A stretch of 12,279 bases of DNA from positions 1 to 12,279 of the forward strand of contig PWGH01000245.1 in NCBI GenBank assembly GCA_003555285.1, in the 5' to 3' direction. A program made the translations under genes and the position numbers. Within the stretch, counting starts at the first letter, position 1. The number at the start of each line of letters is the position of its first letter. The stretch comes from Thioalkalivibrio sp. Its GTDB lineage: Bacteria > Pseudomonadota > Gammaproteobacteria > Ectothiorhodospirales > Ectothiorhodospiraceae. Positions 1 through 7,036 of this stretch are shown piece by piece. The notes under the pieces were generated by a model. The model was given only the letters and a program-made list of their open reading frames with translations, was not told where the DNA came from and made no database searches.

Positions 1-1
1 C

Positions 2-250
2 ATTGCCGCCGCCGTGATCTCCGGGGAAGCTGCAGGACAGGCGGCCGCGGCCTTCCTGCACGGCGATCCGACGGCCTTTGCCGACTACGACGAGGCGATG
101 CAGGACCAGTTCGGCCCGGCGCTCGACCGCGCGGTGGCCCGTCGGCAGGCCCTCACTCCCCTATGGCTGACCCCCGCGGCCGCTGAGGATGCCACCCAGC
201 GCCGCGGCTGGGTGGCCTTCGATGATTACTTCGCAGCGATGGCATCATGA
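2..250 (+). CDS. C-terminal fragment of FAD-dependent oxidoreductase, geranylgeranyl-reductase-like (candidate LipT)
   Basis: The reading frame is open from the first complete codon (position 2) to TGA at 248-250, so the gene begins outside the window and only about 82 C-terminal residues are visible. The piece starts IAAAVISGEAAGQAAAAFL, which resembles the closing part of the FAD domain in geranylgeranyl-reductase-type flavoproteins: a Gly/Ala-rich helix with an A-x-x-SG-x-x-A-G pattern beside the flavin. A Tyr/Asp-rich helical tail follows (AFADYDEAMQDQFGPALDRA). No catalytic residues or Rossmann motif are in view. The next gene, 52 nt downstream on the same strand, is a radical SAM protein that looks like LipS2. 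In sulfur oxidisers a flavoprotein of this family, LipT, is encoded beside the radical SAM lipoyl synthases LipS1 and LipS2 and is proposed to supply electrons. The LipT reading therefore rests mostly on context; another flavoprotein is possible. Confidence 0.6.
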   Translation: MAAAVISGEAAGQAAAAFLHGDPTAFADYDEAMQDQFGPALDRAVARRQALTPLWLTPAAAEDATQRRGWVAFDDYFAAMAS

Positions 251-289
251 TCCCTGCCGCCTTCGAACCTGCCCCCCTTCGCAATCCCT

Positions 290-294
290 GGAGG
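290..294 (+). promoter_or_regulatory. Ribosome binding site GGAGG that fixes the radical SAM start
   Basis: GGAGG lies 8 nt before ATG at 303. The frame is also open upstream to an ATG at 189, which would add 38 residues. That start has no comparable Shine-Dalgarno and would overlap the end of the flavoprotein gene, so 303 is preferred. Confidence 0.75.
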
Positions 295-302
295 TCCCTG
301 AC

Positions 303-1454
303 ATGAATGCCCGTGTCGAACCGATGGCTACACCCGTGAACGTCTACCCCCCGGTGGAGAAGGACACTGCACCCGAACGCCGCTCCCCGGAATACGTCCA
401 GATGTCCACCGCAGCGGCGATCCCCCTGCGTCTGTTGGCGGGAACCATGCATCGGACCGCCTGCACGAATTGCCTGAACCTGCTGGTGACCTACCCCGAG
501 GGTTGCCGGGCCAACTGCAGCTACTGCGGCCTGGCACGGCACCGGGAAGAGGACAGCGCCTATGCCGATCGCAACTTCATCCGGGTGGACTGGCCGACAG
601 CGCGTTTCGCAGACGTGATCGAGCGGGTCCAGAACGGGCGCGACCACGCAGCCTTCGAGCGCATGTGCATCTCGATGATCACCCATCCGCAATCCGGTGA
701 AGACACCGTGACCCTGCTCGATCAATGGGTCGCGGCATTGCCGCACATCCCGGTCTCGATCCTCTCCAACCCGACCACGATGACTTATGCGGATCTCGAG
801 GACCTGAAACGGCGCGGCGCCGATATCTTCACCGTGGCCCTGGACGCCGTGACCCCGGAAATCTTCGAGCAGACGCGCGGCAAGACCGTGCAGAGCCCGC
901 ATCGCTGGGACACCTACTGGCGCGCGATCGAGTGGGCCGCGGAGATCTTCGGGCCGGAGAAGTTCGGCGCGCACCTGATCTGCGGCATGGGCGAGACCGA
1001 GCAGGAAATGCTCGAAGTCTGCCAGCGGATCCGGGATCTGGGCGGCCACAACCACCTGTTCGCCTTCTTTCCGGAACAGGGTTCGCGGATGCAGGATCGT
1101 CCGCCGGTGCCCCGAGATCACTGGCGCCGGGTGCAGCTCGGCCGCTACCTGATCGACTATGCCGGTGTGCGCACCACAGCCATGCGCTTCGATGCGGAAG
1201 GGCGGGTTGTCGACTTCGGGATGGAGCCGACCGAGCTCGACGCCCTGATCGACTCGGGCACGCCGTTTCGGACCTCGGGTTGCCCCGGGCGCGAGGACGA
1301 AGCGATCTCCGCCTGCAACCGCCCCTATGGCGACTCGAGCCCCGGAGACATCTACAGCTTTCCCTTTGCGCTGAACGGCCGCGACGTCGCCGTCGTGCGC
1401 CGCCAGATGGCCGGCGAAGACGTGACCAGCTTCGCCGCCGAAACCGACGACTGA
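303..1454 (+). CDS. lipS2: Radical SAM protein, probable lipoyl synthase component LipS2
   Basis: This is a 383-residue radical SAM enzyme. The cluster motif is C68-x3-C72-x2-C75 (GCRANCSYCGLA), which binds a [4Fe-4S] cluster that cleaves S-adenosylmethionine. Partial-barrel features follow, including SNPTTM near 155-160, a TVALDAVTPE strand near 177-186 and the Gly-rich LICGMGET near 225-232. Extra cysteines flank the core: C54-x2-C57 just before it and C327-x10-C338 near the C-terminus, the latter inside a CNRPYGDS segment. They could ligate an auxiliary cluster, as canonical LipA needs for sulfur donation, but this is inferred. The protein lacks the usual LipA layout of an N-terminal C-x4-C-x5-C. 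The BioB-like core and the flavoprotein neighbour fit LipS2, half of the LipS1/LipS2 pair that makes lipoate on the lipoate-binding protein LbpA of the sHdr sulfur-oxidation pathway. A different BioB-like radical SAM family remains possible. Confidence 0.72.
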   Translation: MNARVEPMATPVNVYPPVEKDTAPERRSPEYVQMSTAAAIPLRLLAGTMHRTACTNCLNLLVTYPEGCRANCSYCGLARHREEDSAYADRNFIRVDWPTARFADVIERVQNGRDHAAFERMCISMITHPQSGEDTVTLLDQWVAALPHIPVSILSNPTTMTYADLEDLKRRGADIFTVALDAVTPEIFEQTRGKTVQSPHRWDTYWRAIEWAAEIFGPEKFGAHLICGMGETEQEMLEVCQRIRDLGGHNHLFAFFPEQGSRMQDRPPVPRDHWRRVQLGRYLIDYAGVRTTAMRFDAEGRVVDFGMEPTELDALIDSGTPFRTSGCPGREDEAISACNRPYGDSSPGDIYSFPFALNGRDVAVVRRQMAGEDVTSFAAETDD

Positions 1455-1473
1455 GCCCTGCGGCGCGGGTGCC

Positions 1474-1492
1474 CGGCGTCGGTCCGACGCCG
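1474..1492 (+). terminator. GC-rich hairpin after the radical SAM gene
   Basis: CGGCGTC and GACGCCG form a perfect 7-bp stem around GGTCC, starting 20 nt after the TGA at 1452-1454. No T-run follows, so this is at best a pause or factor-assisted terminator. Its right arm runs into the degenerate left end of the palindromic repeat, so it may simply belong to that element. Confidence 0.35.
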
Positions 1493-1594
1493 CGGGGTGG
1501 GCCCTGGTTTGGAGACGCTCGAGTCTTCCCAGAGCGCTCGTAGATGGCTATCCATGGCCATCTACGGTCCGGACCGGGCACACCCCGCACGGCT
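1486..1594 (-). repeat. Dispersed ~110-bp palindromic element, copy 1 (partly degenerate)
   Basis: This stretch matches the reverse complement of 7171-7279. By hand alignment, 1515-1594 and the reverse complement of 7171-7250 agree at 73 of 80 positions without gaps; the remaining left part aligns with one indel and more mismatches. At its centre (1539-1566) is a 28-bp palindrome with 13-bp arms, CGTAGATGGCTAT / ATGGCCATCTACG; the single arm mismatch would be a G-U pair in RNA. The right terminal repeat (GTCCGGACCGGGC...CACGGCT) is well kept and the left is decayed. No protein-coding capacity is credible, so it looks like a non-autonomous, MITE- or REP-like unit. Strand is given relative to copy 2. 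Confidence 0.8.
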
Positions 1595-1677
1595 CTGATG
1601 CGCTTTGCAAAACCAAGCAAGGTCGAGTTCAAGGACGGCGAGCCCACCAGCGGCGGCCCCCCTGGCAAGGGCACTCT

Positions 1678-2271
1678 TCAGCGGCGGCCCTGTTGCATCT
1701 GGAATTGGAGCGCCTCCAGGCGTTCGAGCACCTCGTCGATATCCGGATCGACCTCGCGCATCGCGGTCATCACGTTATCCTCAAAGGTTTCCTGCGCCTC
1801 GGTGATCTCGGGATCCTGCGCCACCATCTGCTGCGCCTGCTGCAGCTGCTGTTGGGCCTCCTGCACCTCGACCGATTGCATGATCGCCTGGCGCTCGGCG
1901 TCGGTGGTCGCCGGGTCCTGAAGCATCGCCTGAGCCGCCAGCAGCGTTTCCATGATGTCCTGCGGATCGTAACCGGCCTCTTCCATTCTGCCGATGATCA
2001 TGGACTCGAGGGCCTCGGCCTCTTCCTGAAGGGCAGGCTCTTCCTCGAAGGCCTGATTCTGCACCTGCAGCACCCGTTCCTGGAGCTCCAGGTATTCCAT
2101 CTCCAAGGCGCCGATCTGCGGCTGCATCGGCGCACCGGGTTCCATCTGCGGACCGGGTGGCTGCTGGGGCTCTGGCTGACCCATCTGAGCCAGAACCCCG
2201 GTTGCGAACACGAGGCCCGCAGCGACCACGAGCGATAGGACGAGACTCTTGACGCAGTGTCGTTGCTGCAT
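1678..2271 (-). CDS. Exported Gln/Glu-rich helical protein of unknown function
   Basis: I do not recognise this 197-residue protein. With the ATG at 2271 it starts MQQRHCVKSLVLSLVVAAGL, a basic n-region and hydrophobic core, and ends the signal in ATGVLA-Q, a good AxA-like signal peptidase I site, so it should be periplasmic. A short Pro/Gln/Met-rich linker follows (QPEPQQPPGPQMEPG), then about 140 residues of Glu/Gln/Ala/Leu-rich helix with heptad-like spacing (LEMEYLELQERVLQVQNQAF, QEAQQQLQQAQQMVAQ), probably coiled-coil or a helical bundle. There is one Cys, in the signal peptide, and no catalytic-looking motif. GGAGGGG (minus strand, 2284-2278) lies 6 nt before the chosen start. A further in-frame ATG at 2286 lacks a ribosome site and would push the signal peptide inward. 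It is divergent from the RND operon; a chaperone- or adaptor-like periplasmic role would be only a guess. Confidence 0.75.
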   Translation of the reverse strand: MQQRHCVKSLVLSLVVAAGLVFATGVLAQMGQPEPQQPPGPQMEPGAPMQPQIGALEMEYLELQERVLQVQNQAFEEEPALQEEAEALESMIIGRMEEAGYDPQDIMETLLAAQAMLQDPATTDAERQAIMQSVEVQEAQQQLQQAQQMVAQDPEITEAQETFEDNVMTAMREVDPDIDEVLERLEALQFQMQQGRR

Positions 2272-2277
2272 GTCAAA

Positions 2278-2284
2278 CCCCTCC
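2278..2284 (-). promoter_or_regulatory. Ribosome binding site GGAGGGG deciding the start at 2271
   Basis: Read on the minus strand, GGAGGGG ends 6 nt before ATG (2271-2269). The in-frame ATG at 2286-2284 overlaps this site and has nothing similar in front of it. Confidence 0.7.
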
Positions 2285-2327
2285 ATCTATGGCCATACGG
2301 CCCGATGCCGAGCGGCCTCTTGCGGCA

Positions 2328-2357
2328 GCTTAACAGCGATCCCCGAAGGCCTGTCAA
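2328..2357 (-). promoter_or_regulatory. Candidate promoter of the exported helical protein
   Basis: On the minus strand a perfect -35 hexamer TTGACA (2357-2352) is followed after 18 nt by TTAAGC (2333-2328), a weak -10. A start near 2321 would give a leader of about 50 nt. The -35 is convincing; the -10 is not. Confidence 0.35.
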
Positions 2358-2443
2358 ACGCGTACCTCGGGCCCGAACCGGGGACCCGGGTGGCAGTACA
2401 CCGGCATTGGCGAGGGCCATGCGGTTTGGCCCAGGGGATCCAC

Positions 2444-2449
2444 TATACT
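2444..2449 (+). promoter_or_regulatory. Candidate -10 box for the RND operon
   Basis: TATACT is the best sigma70-type -10 in the divergent 296-bp gap. No good -35 stands at 16-18 nt; the nearest TTG-containing hexamer, TTGGCC at 2426-2431, is only 12 nt away. Transcription would start near 2456 and give a leader of about 112 nt. Confidence 0.35.
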
Positions 2450-2467
2450 GGGCCGCGGCGACGCCCG

Positions 2468-2499
2468 GTGACTTCGCCGCAGCGTGACTTCGCCCCAGC
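2468..2499 (+). repeat. 16-bp tandem duplication in the RND operon leader
   Basis: GTGACTTCGCCSCAGC occurs twice head to tail (2468-2483 and 2484-2499), differing at one base, and a related CGTGAACTGCC follows at 2500. It lies just downstream of the candidate -10 box, so it could be a direct-repeat operator or merely a slippage duplication. Confidence 0.6.
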
Positions 2500-2567
2500 C
2501 GTGAACTGCCACCCCGCTGCGTTGTCCCTTTTTCGCGCGCCCCACCGCCCGCCCTGTCGAGACCTCC

Positions 2568-3848
2568 ATGGCCGCAACCCAGATTATCCGAAAGATCGTG
2601 CCCCTTCTGATCCTGATAGCGGCCGTGATGGGATTCATGGTCCTGCGCGCCACCGGCCCTTCGGCGCCGCCACCGGAAACCAGCGAACGCATCTGGCAGG
2701 TCCGGGGCATGCTGGTGGAACCGGCAACCCACCGCCCCTCGCTCGAACTCTTCGGACGCACCGCTTCGCCTCAGAACGCCACGCTGCGTGCCGCCATCGA
2801 AGGCGAGATCGAAGCCGTGGCGGTGCGTGACGGGCAGGTGGTCGAGACCGGGACCCTGCTGGTTCGCATCGATCCCGCGGAGACACGGCTGAACCTGGCC
2901 CAGCGCGAGGCCGAGTTGCGCGAGGCCGAGTCCCTGATCGAAAGCGAACGCTTGCGCGCGCAGACCGATCGCCGCAGCCTGGCGCGCGAGCGCGAACTCC
3001 TGCAGATTGCCCAGCGTGGCCTGGACCGTGCACGGGACCTGCGCGGCCGCGAGCTGGGTTCGGAGGCCGCGGTGGACGACGCCCAGCGCAGCCTCGAACA
3101 GGCCCGGGTGGCGCTGGATGCACGGGAGCAGGCGGTCAATGATGCCCCCGGCCGGCTGCTGCAGGCGCAGGCACGGACCGACCGCCTGCAGGCTGCGCTG
3201 GAACGCGCGCAGCTCGACCTGCAACGCAGCGAGATCCGGGCCCCGATGCCCGCGCGCGTGGTCGCCGTGCAGGTCAGCCCGGGCGAGCGGGTTCGGGTCG
3301 GCGATCCCCTGCTGCGCCTCTACGCGCTCGACGACCTCGAGATTCGCGCCAGCCTGCCGGAGATGCTGTTGCCGCGCATCCCCCCGCTGCTACGCAACGG
3401 CACGTCGCTGCGCGCCCGGGCCGTCGTGGGCGGGCAGATCGTGCACGCTGAACTGGTGCGCCTGTCGGGTGAGGCCGTCAGCGGCGAAGCCGGGTTGAGT
3501 GCGTACTTTCGAGTGGTCGACGGGGGCACCGATCTTCCGCTGAACCGTTTCGTTCAGCTGCGCCTGAGCCTACCCGAGGAATCCGCCAGCGTCGCCGTGC
3601 CCTTCGAGGCCCTGTATGGCCAGGACCGCATCTACCGGGTCGTCGATGGCCGCATGCAGGGGTTGCGCATCGAGCGCCTGGGCGAAATCGTCGACGGCCA
3701 GGGCCATACCCGTGCCCTGATCCGGCATGCAGACCTCGCGCCCGACGATGTGCTGGTGGTGACCCGTCTGCCCAATGCCGTGGACGGTCTGCGCGTGGGG
3801 GTCGAGATGGACGCGACCGACACGCCGAACACCGACGTGCAGCGTTGA
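2568..3848 (+). CDS. RND efflux periplasmic membrane-fusion (adaptor) subunit
   Basis: This 426-residue HlyD/AcrA-type adaptor should link an inner-membrane RND pump to an outer-membrane channel across the periplasm. Residues 10-27 form an N-terminal membrane anchor (VPLLILIAAVMGFMVL) with no lipobox Cys, so it is a transmembrane rather than lipid anchor. A first lipoyl half-motif lies at 74-102 (AAIEGEIEAVAVRDGQVV). An Arg/Glu/Ala-rich alpha-hairpin covers roughly 105-220, and the second lipoyl half is at 223-250 (IRAPMPARVVAVQVSPGERV). Beta-barrel and membrane-proximal domains follow. This order and length match the family. The Shine-Dalgarno is poor (GAGA near 2559), but no longer start exists. 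The pump gene follows immediately, so they form one operon. No outer-membrane factor lies nearby, so a TolC-like protein would have to come from elsewhere. Substrate is unknown. Confidence 0.9.
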   Translation: MAATQIIRKIVPLLILIAAVMGFMVLRATGPSAPPPETSERIWQVRGMLVEPATHRPSLELFGRTASPQNATLRAAIEGEIEAVAVRDGQVVETGTLLVRIDPAETRLNLAQREAELREAESLIESERLRAQTDRRSLARERELLQIAQRGLDRARDLRGRELGSEAAVDDAQRSLEQARVALDAREQAVNDAPGRLLQAQARTDRLQAALERAQLDLQRSEIRAPMPARVVAVQVSPGERVRVGDPLLRLYALDDLEIRASLPEMLLPRIPPLLRNGTSLRARAVVGGQIVHAELVRLSGEAVSGEAGLSAYFRVVDGGTDLPLNRFVQLRLSLPEESASVAVPFEALYGQDRIYRVVDGRMQGLRIERLGEIVDGQGHTRALIRHADLAPDDVLVVTRLPNAVDGLRVGVEMDATDTPNTDVQR

Positions 3849-3856
3849 ACGAACGC

Positions 3857-6800
3857 ATGACCACTTCGACAAACGACCCCGGCCGTTCTCCAGCACCCGA
3901 CCACGGGCCGATGCGGCGACCGGCCAACGGCGGCGGCGGCCTGATCGGCCTGTTCCTGAACCACCGCCTCGCGGCCAACCTGCTGGTCGCGCTGATGGTG
4001 CTGGGCGGCGCCTTCGCCCTGCTCAAGCTCAACACCCAGTTCTTCCCGAGCTTCGAACTCGACATCGTCTCAGTGCGTGTGGTCTGGACCGGGGCGAGTG
4101 CGGAAGACGTCGAACGCGGGATCACCGACCCGCTCGAACAGGACCTGCGTACGGTCGACGGGATTCGCAACCTGACCTCAACCTCGGCGCTCGGTGTGGC
4201 GGCGATCACGCTGGAGTTCGAGGCCGGCACGGACATGACGCTCGCACTCGAGCAGGTGAAGGACCGGGTCGACCAGCAACGCAACCTGCCGGAGGCGGCC
4301 GAAACGCCGATCGTGACCCGGGTCGTGCGCTACGAACCGGTGGCGCGCCTGCTGGTGAGCGGCCTGGACGACCTGACCGAATTGCGCAGCCTCGGGCGCC
4401 AGTTCGAACGCGAACTGCTCGATCGCGGCATTGCCCGGGTCGAGTTCACCGGCTTGCCCGAGGACGAGATGGCGATCCAGGTGCCCGCACTGCACCTGTA
4501 CAACACCGAACTCACCCTCTCCGACATCGCCCAGCGCGTCAATGAACTGAGCCGGGACATCCCCGCCGGCAGCGCCGGACGGGCCGATACCGCACGCCAG
4601 ATTCGCAGTCTCGATCAGCGCCGCGAGATCAGCGCCTTCGAGTCCTTGCCGCTGCGTGCCGATCCCGAACTCGGCCTGCTGCGCCTGGGCGAGATCGCGG
4701 ACATCGAGCGCCGCCCGCGCGACGACCAGGTCAGCGTGAGTGTCGGCGGTGCCCCGGCGCTGGAAATGCAGCTGATGCGCAGCGAAAGCGGCGACTCCCT
4801 GGTCGCGGCGCGAATCCTCGAGGACTGGTTGGCCGCCGTGCGCCCCACCCTGCCGGCGGGCGTGCAACTCGAGATGATCGACGCCTTCTGGGAGCTGCTG
4901 CTAGAGCGCATCATGCTGCTCCTGAAGAACGGCCTGGGCGGCCTGTTGCTGGTACTGGGCATCCTGTTCCTGTTCCTGAACCGCCACGTGGCCTTGCGCG
5001 TCGCGCTCGGCATCCCGATCGCCTTCACCGCCGCGCTGATCGTGCTCTGGCTGGTCGGCGGATCGATCAACATGATCTCGCTGTTCGGCTTCATCATGTC
5101 GCTCGGGATCATCGTCGACAACGCGATCGTCGTCTCGGAACACGCCTACACGCTGCACCAGAAGGGCCAGAGCCCGACCGAGGCTGCGGGTAACGGGGCC
5201 CGCCGGATGCTGGCACCGGTGATTTCGGCGTCGCTGACCACCGTCGCCGCGTTCCTGCCGCTGATGCTCATCGGCGGCATCATCGGCAATATCCTGTTCG
5301 ACATTCCGCTGGTCGTGATCTGCGTGATCATCGCAACGCTGCTGATCGCTTTCCTGATCCTGCCGGCGCACCTGCGGGGCGTGCTCGAACGCCTGGAGCC
5401 GCCGCCCGAAAAGAGCCTGCGGGCCCGCTTCGACGCCGGTTTCGAGCGCGTGCGCAATGGCGCTTTCCGCCGCCTGGTGTCGACCTCGGTCGATCACGCG
5501 GGCATCACCCTGGCGCTCGCGGTCGGGACGCTGATCCTGGTGATCGGCCTCGCGGCGAGCGGTCGCATCGGCTTCACCTTCTTCCCGGCGCCGGAGGGCA
5601 CGGTGGTCAATGCCGGCGTCAACTTCGTCGCCGGCACGCCGCCGGAACGCGTCGTCGATTTCCTGCATGCGGCGGAACAGGCGCTGTATGCGGCCGAGGC
5701 CGCATTGGGCGAGGAACTGGTGAGTGCGGCGGTGGTGCGCCGGGGCCTCGGCATCGATGCCGGCGACGGCAGTCCGCCACGCGGCGAGCAGTTCGGCAAC
5801 ATCCAGGTGGAACTGGTCTCGCCGGAAGTTCGCCGCTCGACCAATCGTGACCTCATCCGCGCCTGGGAAGAGCGGATTGAGCTGACCCCGGGCATCGAGA
5901 ATTTCAACATCAGCGAGCGCCAGGGCGGCCCCCCGGGACGCGACCTGGACGTGCGCCTGACCGGCGACGACCCGGATCGGCTGAAGGCCGCCGCGCTCGA
6001 CCTGGCGGAGACCCTGGCCGATTTCGCGGGCACCTACGCGATCAACGACGACACGCCCTTCGGCCGTGAACAGCTGATCTATTCGGTGCGTCCGGAGGGC
6101 CTCGCGCTCGGCCTGACCACCGAGAGCGTCGGAGCCCAGTTGCGCGATGCCTTTGATGGGCGCCTGGCGCAGATCTTCCAGGACGGCCTGGAAGAGGTCG
6201 AGGTGCGGGTGCGCCTGCCCGATCAGGAGCGCCACCACACCGAGACCCTCGAACGGCTGTCGATCCGCCTGCCCTCGGGGGCGCTCGCCCCGCTGGACAC
6301 GGTGGTCGCGATCGAGTCGCGCCAAGGCTTCGAGACGCTGCGCCACGCCGATACCCGGCTCGCGATCCATGTCTCGGCCGAGGTCGACCGCGGCGTGAAC
6401 AACGCGGCGCGGATTCGCGCGGCGCTGGAGGACGGTCCGCTGGACGCGCTGGCGCAGCGCCACGGCGTCAGCTACTCGTTCGAGGGCCGCGCCGCCGATC
6501 AGGCCGAAACCTTTGCCGACATGCGCATGGGCCTGGTGCTGGCGCTCGGGCTGATGTACCTGACGCTCGCCTGGGTCTTCGCCTCCTGGGGCTGGCCGCT
6601 GATCGTGATGGCGATCATTCCCTTCGGCATCCTCGGGGCCTTCCTCGGGCACTGGATCCTGGGCGTCGAGCTGACGATCCTGTCGATGTTCGGCCTCTTC
6701 GGCCTCACCGGGATCGTGGTCAACAACTCGATCATCCTGGTCAGCTTCTATCAGGGCCTGCGCGATGAGGGCCTGCGGCTGCGTGAGGCGATCATCGAGG

Positions 6801-7036
6801 CCTCGTGCCAACGCCTGCGCGCGGTGATCCTGACCTCGGCCACCACGATCGCGGGCCTCACGCCGCTGCTGTTCGAGCGCTCGCTGCAGGCCCAGTTCCT
6901 GATTCCGATGGCGATCTCGATCGTCTTCGGGCTGGGCGTGGCCACTTTCCTGGTGTTGCTGGTGATTCCGGCGCTGCTGCGCCTCTACGAACAGCGCTTC
7001 GACCGCGGCGCCCTGCTCGGCGCCACCGGCCGGTAA
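3857..7036 (+). CDS. RND efflux pump inner-membrane subunit (AcrB/HAE1-like, variant proton relay)
   Basis: This 1059-residue protein has the RND layout: TM1 near 39-57, a large periplasmic loop, a TM2-TM6 bundle starting near residue 350, a second periplasmic loop, and a C-terminal TM8-TM12 bundle. The TM4 motif reads GIIVDNAIVVSEH, with D421 retained where AcrB has Asp407 but N422 in place of Asp408. In TM10, GIVVNNSIILVSF puts N956 where AcrB has the essential Lys940. Some divergent efflux RND clades show such changes, so the pump is probably active with a different relay. It should export hydrophobic or amphiphilic compounds, or lipids, with the adaptor encoded just upstream. Start: ATG at 3857, 8 nt after the adaptor stop. 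An in-frame TTG at 3845 overlaps that stop as TTGA and would add four residues; neither has a strong Shine-Dalgarno. Confidence 0.92.
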   Translation: MTTSTNDPGRSPAPDHGPMRRPANGGGGLIGLFLNHRLAANLLVALMVLGGAFALLKLNTQFFPSFELDIVSVRVVWTGASAEDVERGITDPLEQDLRTVDGIRNLTSTSALGVAAITLEFEAGTDMTLALEQVKDRVDQQRNLPEAAETPIVTRVVRYEPVARLLVSGLDDLTELRSLGRQFERELLDRGIARVEFTGLPEDEMAIQVPALHLYNTELTLSDIAQRVNELSRDIPAGSAGRADTARQIRSLDQRREISAFESLPLRADPELGLLRLGEIADIERRPRDDQVSVSVGGAPALEMQLMRSESGDSLVAARILEDWLAAVRPTLPAGVQLEMIDAFWELLLERIMLLLKNGLGGLLLVLGILFLFLNRHVALRVALGIPIAFTAALIVLWLVGGSINMISLFGFIMSLGIIVDNAIVVSEHAYTLHQKGQSPTEAAGNGARRMLAPVISASLTTVAAFLPLMLIGGIIGNILFDIPLVVICVIIATLLIAFLILPAHLRGVLERLEPPPEKSLRARFDAGFERVRNGAFRRLVSTSVDHAGITLALAVGTLILVIGLAASGRIGFTFFPAPEGTVVNAGVNFVAGTPPERVVDFLHAAEQALYAAEAALGEELVSAAVVRRGLGIDAGDGSPPRGEQFGNIQVELVSPEVRRSTNRDLIRAWEERIELTPGIENFNISERQGGPPGRDLDVRLTGDDPDRLKAAALDLAETLADFAGTYAINDDTPFGREQLIYSVRPEGLALGLTTESVGAQLRDAFDGRLAQIFQDGLEEVEVRVRLPDQERHHTETLERLSIRLPSGALAPLDTVVAIESRQGFETLRHADTRLAIHVSAEVDRGVNNAARIRAALEDGPLDALAQRHGVSYSFEGRAADQAETFADMRMGLVLALGLMYLTLAWVFASWGWPLIVMAIIPFGILGAFLGHWILGVELTILSMFGLFGLTGIVVNNSIILVSFYQGLRDEGLRLREAIIEASCQRLRAVILTSATTIAGLTPLLFERSLQAQFLIPMAISIVFGLGVATFLVLLVIPALLRLYEQRFDRGALLGATGR

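Noticed and set aside
189..302. N-terminal extension of the radical SAM protein from ATG at 189
   Set aside because: It would overlap the preceding gene by 62 nt, lacks a ribosome site and encodes unremarkable residues, while ATG 303 has GGAGG 8 nt upstream.
153..1121. Long minus-strand open frame (322 codons) opposite the radical SAM gene
   Set aside because: It is antisense to a gene with clear motifs. The open frame comes from high GC and codon bias, and its translation shows no domain.
1544..1921. Short plus-strand frame starting MAIHGHLRSGPG and the similar frame at 7204 (MAMDGHLRALRD)
   Set aside because: Both start inside the core of the palindromic repeat, so their similarity comes from repeat DNA. 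Neither has a ribosome site.
2284..2300. CCATCTATGGCCATACGG as a third copy of the palindromic core
   Set aside because: It shares ATGGCCAT and some flanking bases, but the order differs from CGTAGATGGCCAT and no flanking homology to the element exists.
2379..2450. Small RNA gene or riboswitch in the divergent gap upstream of the RND operon
   Set aside because: No conserved riboswitch core or terminator-like hairpin with a T-run was found; the -10-like TATACT is better explained as the operon promoter.
4901..6811. Minus-strand open frame of 636 codons opposite the RND pump
   Set aside because: It is rich in Arg, Gln, Asp and His with no recognisable motif, as expected from the antisense frame of a hydrophobic GC-rich gene.
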